Assembly (NCBI GenBank): GCA_914767715.1
Contig: OU612072.1
Coordinates: forward strand, 17,858,001 to 17,922,000
Source of the DNA: Membranipora membranacea
Taxonomy: Eukaryota; Bryozoa; Gymnolaemata; Cheilostomatida; Membraniporidae
DNA length: 64,000 nucleotides
Direction of reading: 5' to 3'
The notes below the pieces were generated by a model. The model was not told the origin of the DNA, searched no databases, and saw only the letters and a program-made list of their open reading frames with translations. Shown one piece after another: positions 61,505-64,000 of the stretch (within the stretch, counting starts at the first letter, position 1; every line of letters starts with the position of its first letter). Made by a program: the position numbers and the translations under genes.

Positions 61505-63309
61505 TTACTTCATACCACAGAAGGAATTATAGCACTGCATCTTTGAGTCGTCGTAACGGTAAATGAAATCATTGGGCTCGTTAGAACATCTCATAGCAGA
61601 CAGATCCCAGGTGACATGCTGACAGTTTCCTAGGAAAATATTATGACATATTGTAGTTTTGACTGGCAACTAGCCTGTCTTGACAAGCTTTGTTCGGTGG
61701 GGGGAGGGAACAAAGCTTGTCAACTCTTGCATGCTCGACTGTCGAGCAGCCGATAATAAATATTGTCTTCTCTTTCGATCGAGAAGACAATATTTAATAT
61801 CGGCTGCTCGACTATACAATTTGATTATTGAGATAAAGGAGTTATCTTCCCGATTGCAAGAGAAGACAATATTTAATATCGGCTGCTCGACAGTCGAGCA
61901 TGCAAGACAGGCTAACTGGCAACATAAGAGCGCATTTCAAGTCTTGACAGACAAAAAAATTACAAAACTGGACAAGACACCTTTATTAATACAATGCTGT
62001 GTAATGTCAATGGTTGTGTCGACAACTCTCTCGAATCGAACAAAAAGTTGTATTCATTGTTTGGGTTGTCTCCCCTGCATCCAACACAAAATAGATAAGG
62101 AAGATAATGTCTTCGTCTGACTACATGCTTGACTGATATGTTGTGAGGAGATGATTTCTGTTTGATCTACTGAGTTACCGCATGGATGTTTGGTCCATTT
62201 GCCTGCATTCGGAGTTGCTCCCCCTCCACTGGTTACGGTCCTGCATCGTGACCAGTGGAATGTGAACAACTGGAATGCAGGCAAATTGGATCAAGCTTGT
62301 TCTAGTGCTTAGATGTTTCACCCACCTGCATATCGTGTGTAAGCTTTGATAGCAGTTTCGTCTCCTATTCTGATATTAGTCGGGTGATTACTCCAGATAG
62401 ATCCAGCACTGCCGCAGCTTAGACTCTTAGGACACTTATCCAGCATTCTCTCTCCTATGTAGAACAAATACAAGTACAGCCCCTCTCTATCTGAGCATCA
62501 ATCATCACTTGGCCTCACTAACCGTTTCTGTTGATTGTTTTTTTGGGCGGCAGTATAACTATTAATCGAGTGATCATCAAGATAGAAAGATAAAAAAATT
62601 ACGATGCTGACAACAGCCATCATTTAAATTTATTGCCGGTTACCTTGCCAGTAATAGTTAGTCACTAGGTTGATCATTTGATTCAAGCTTATATATGTTA
62701 ACTTGGGTAGTTTCCGAAAAACAATTGCCTCTAGGGAAGCTCACACCCCCACCCATACTCACCTGCATCCATAGAGAATCTGAACCAGGGCCTGTTGTTC
62801 ATCTTCATCTCTGCGGGATCACACTGCCAGCTGAGCCCACCCTGCATTGGTTTGATATTTGAACCCTCATGATCAGCTCTCCATATCTCTGTCAGATTGA
62901 GCGCAGTGTAACACTCATCAGGAGTCGGTATGGGGGTCGTCGTCGGTACTGCGGTGGTGGTAGTGGTTGGTTCTGTGGTGGTGGTTTCTGTTGGTCTGGG
63001 CCTTGTAGCGAGCGGTCCGGCTTCTCCCTTATTGAGCTGACACTCTACATATAACTTCCTCAGGTTAGTATAGAGCTGCTTCTCCACTATCAGATCGGTC
63101 TGGTCGACAAGATCATCATAAGAGAGCTGTCGTCTCGCCACACTGAGAGGTTTGTAGTCAGCGCAGTCAGACTTGATCAGATCATGGAGGATAATTACTC
63201 GCTCACGATAACGAATCAGCTCCGCATCTCTCCCTGTCTGCATCAGAGAATCGGCAGCAGCGAGATAACAGAACGCTGCCACAAAAAGTGTGAGCTTCAG
63301 CATGGCCAT
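61505..63309 (-). CDS. Secreted D8C-domain (uromodulin/GP2-type) protein with Thr-rich linker
   Basis: Three coding exons: 62763-63309, 62326-62454, 61505-61629. Phases agree, giving 266 aa. Seen in order: a signal peptide (about 1-19, LTLFVAAFCYLAAA core), an unknown charged module (about 20-95) with two cysteines (49 and 90), a Thr/Pro-rich linker (about 102-130) that looks like a site for O-glycans, and a D8C domain (131-266). The domain has exactly eight cysteines: 133, 163, 190, 196, 228, 240, 258 and 263. Hallmarks are DECY at the start, PWFRFSMDAGERML, CGSAGSIWSNHPT, and a YC-like end, SFC. In vertebrates D8C occurs in uromodulin, GP2 and VWDE-type extracellular proteins. Here no zona pellucida, EGF or VWD domain follows. 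The first ATG is at 63309, with a second two codons later. It is likely to be secreted; ligand unknown. Confidence 0.9.
61671..61914. mobile_element. Non-autonomous family T element with perfect 9-bp target duplication
   Basis: Ends TAGCCTGTCTT and AAGACAGGCTA are exact complements. The 9 bases ACTGGCAAC flank it directly on both sides (61662-61670 and 61915-61923). Inside are GACAAGCTTTGTTC with its near-complement and a TGCTCGACTGTCGAGCA block that pairs with a matching block near 61883-61902, plus a repeated GAAGACAATATTTAATATCG segment. It is about 244 bp, lies in the second intron of the D8C gene, and has no coding capacity. Confidence 0.88.
62187..62306. mobile_element. Family M inverted-repeat element, copy D (D8C gene intron 2)
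   Basis: The left end TGTTTGGTCCATTTGCCTGC, then TTCGGAGTTGCTCCCC and CCACTGGT; the right half has GTGACCAGTGGAA, TGGAATGCAGGCAAATTGGA and CAAGCTTGTTCTA. It ends about 20 bp before the donor of exon 2, in plus-strand coordinates. Confidence 0.8.
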
Positions 63310-64000
63310 CTTTACTCGGCTGACTTTTAGCACAAGAATAACCGGTGCGTTAATCTCAGACAATCATTAGCTAGGTACTTCTATGATCCTCATTCTTTTT
63401 AATGGACAGTGGTGTGCCCAAACATACTGTATTCTGGATCTTAGGCTATCAAATTGGTGAAGAAAAAACAAATGTGTTTTCCCATGGAGGTGATAACATG
63501 GTATTATACAATACAGTATGGATCTGGTTATATATTTCGCTTCAAGTTATCAGCCTTACCAGAAGATAAACCTGAATATGTGTATTGCTTCTGTTCAGAG
63601 ACAAGACTAAACTAGAAATATTTACAACTCCTAGTGCGACAAACTGAATTTGACCTTGAAATGTATCCACTCTGACATGCTTCAATAAGTGACTTCTCCA
63701 GTTCAGTAGCTATCTGATATGATTATTGTGAAGTATTTTAAACAACAAGGTAACAAAACACCCACAAATAAATAAAGGTCAAAAATCATAATAAACACAT
63801 AATAATTTAAGGGATTGGTGGGAGGAAAATAAGATGATCACTGCAGTTTATAACTGTACAACTTTTACTCTCTTGGTGAGGTTAATTGAAGTTAATTATA
63901 TGTGAGAGTTGAAATCACTGATTTTGTTGGGCTCAGAAGCTTTTCAACAAAAAAACTTAATTGCACTTCTGAGCACAGAGACAATGGAGCTCAGATAGGT
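63310..64000. other. Upstream region of the D8C gene
   Basis: No start codon extends the D8C frame upstream before an in-frame limit; the frame reaches about 63363 without ATG. The rest is AT-rich with no gene recognised and should hold the D8C promoter. Confidence 0.5.

Noticed and set aside
61680-62120. A 146-codon plus-strand gene
   Set aside because: It starts inside the family T element and runs through the D8C gene intron; the sequence is explained by the inverted repeats.
1-64000. A co-regulated gene cluster or defence-like system
   Set aside because: The five complete genes act in unrelated processes and lie on mixed strands; nothing in the sequence ties them together beyond the one head-to-head pair.

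Overview
This is nuclear DNA from an invertebrate animal. It is AT-rich, and its genes are split into many short exons with GT..AG introns. The proteins are animal-type: kindlin, DCAF5, a PLD3/4-type phospholipase D, a retinol-dehydrogenase-like SDR and a D8C-domain secreted protein. Introns and intergenic stretches are full of short palindromic elements, a tRNA-derived SINE and broken LINE copies. I cannot place it below phylum level. No bacterial, viral or CRISPR features were seen.

Layout. 1-6561: no gene recognised; one LINE 3' fragment. 6562-16242 (+): kindlin (fermitin), 14 coding exons, 718 aa. 16243-20398: intergenic with a palindromic element and a SINE. 20399-20958 (-): last two exons of a gene I do not recognise. 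20959-28737: repeat-rich block with a LINE nested inside another LINE, tandem repeats and a large foldback element. 28738-39068 (-): PLD3/4-like protein, 11 exons, 531 aa, both HKD motifs intact. 39069-45121: gene-poor, with several foldback elements. 45122-53137 (-): DCAF5 (WD40 substrate receptor), 13 exons, 777 aa. 53482-59975 (+): SDR, 8 exons, 330 aa, divergent from DCAF5 with 344 bp between the start codons. 61505-63309 (-): secreted D8C-domain protein, 3 exons, 266 aa, convergent with the SDR gene.

Intron phases match at every junction of the five complete models, and each model ends in frame at a stop codon, so these five genes are well supported. The products act in unrelated places: integrin adhesion (kindlin), lysosomal or ER-lumen nucleic-acid or lipid cleavage (PLD), nuclear ubiquitin ligation (DCAF5), membrane-bound redox metabolism (SDR) and the extracellular space (D8C protein). 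They look like ordinary neighbours, not a pathway cluster.

The most notable points are the D8C protein with exactly eight cysteines in the domain and an unknown N-terminal module, a Gln-to-Ser change next to the conserved Trp in the kindlin integrin-binding site, a non-autonomous element with a perfect 9-bp target duplication, a dispersed family of short terminal-inverted-repeat elements sitting in introns, and an orphan C-terminal gene fragment beside the LINE pile-up. I did not find a convincing new multi-gene system.
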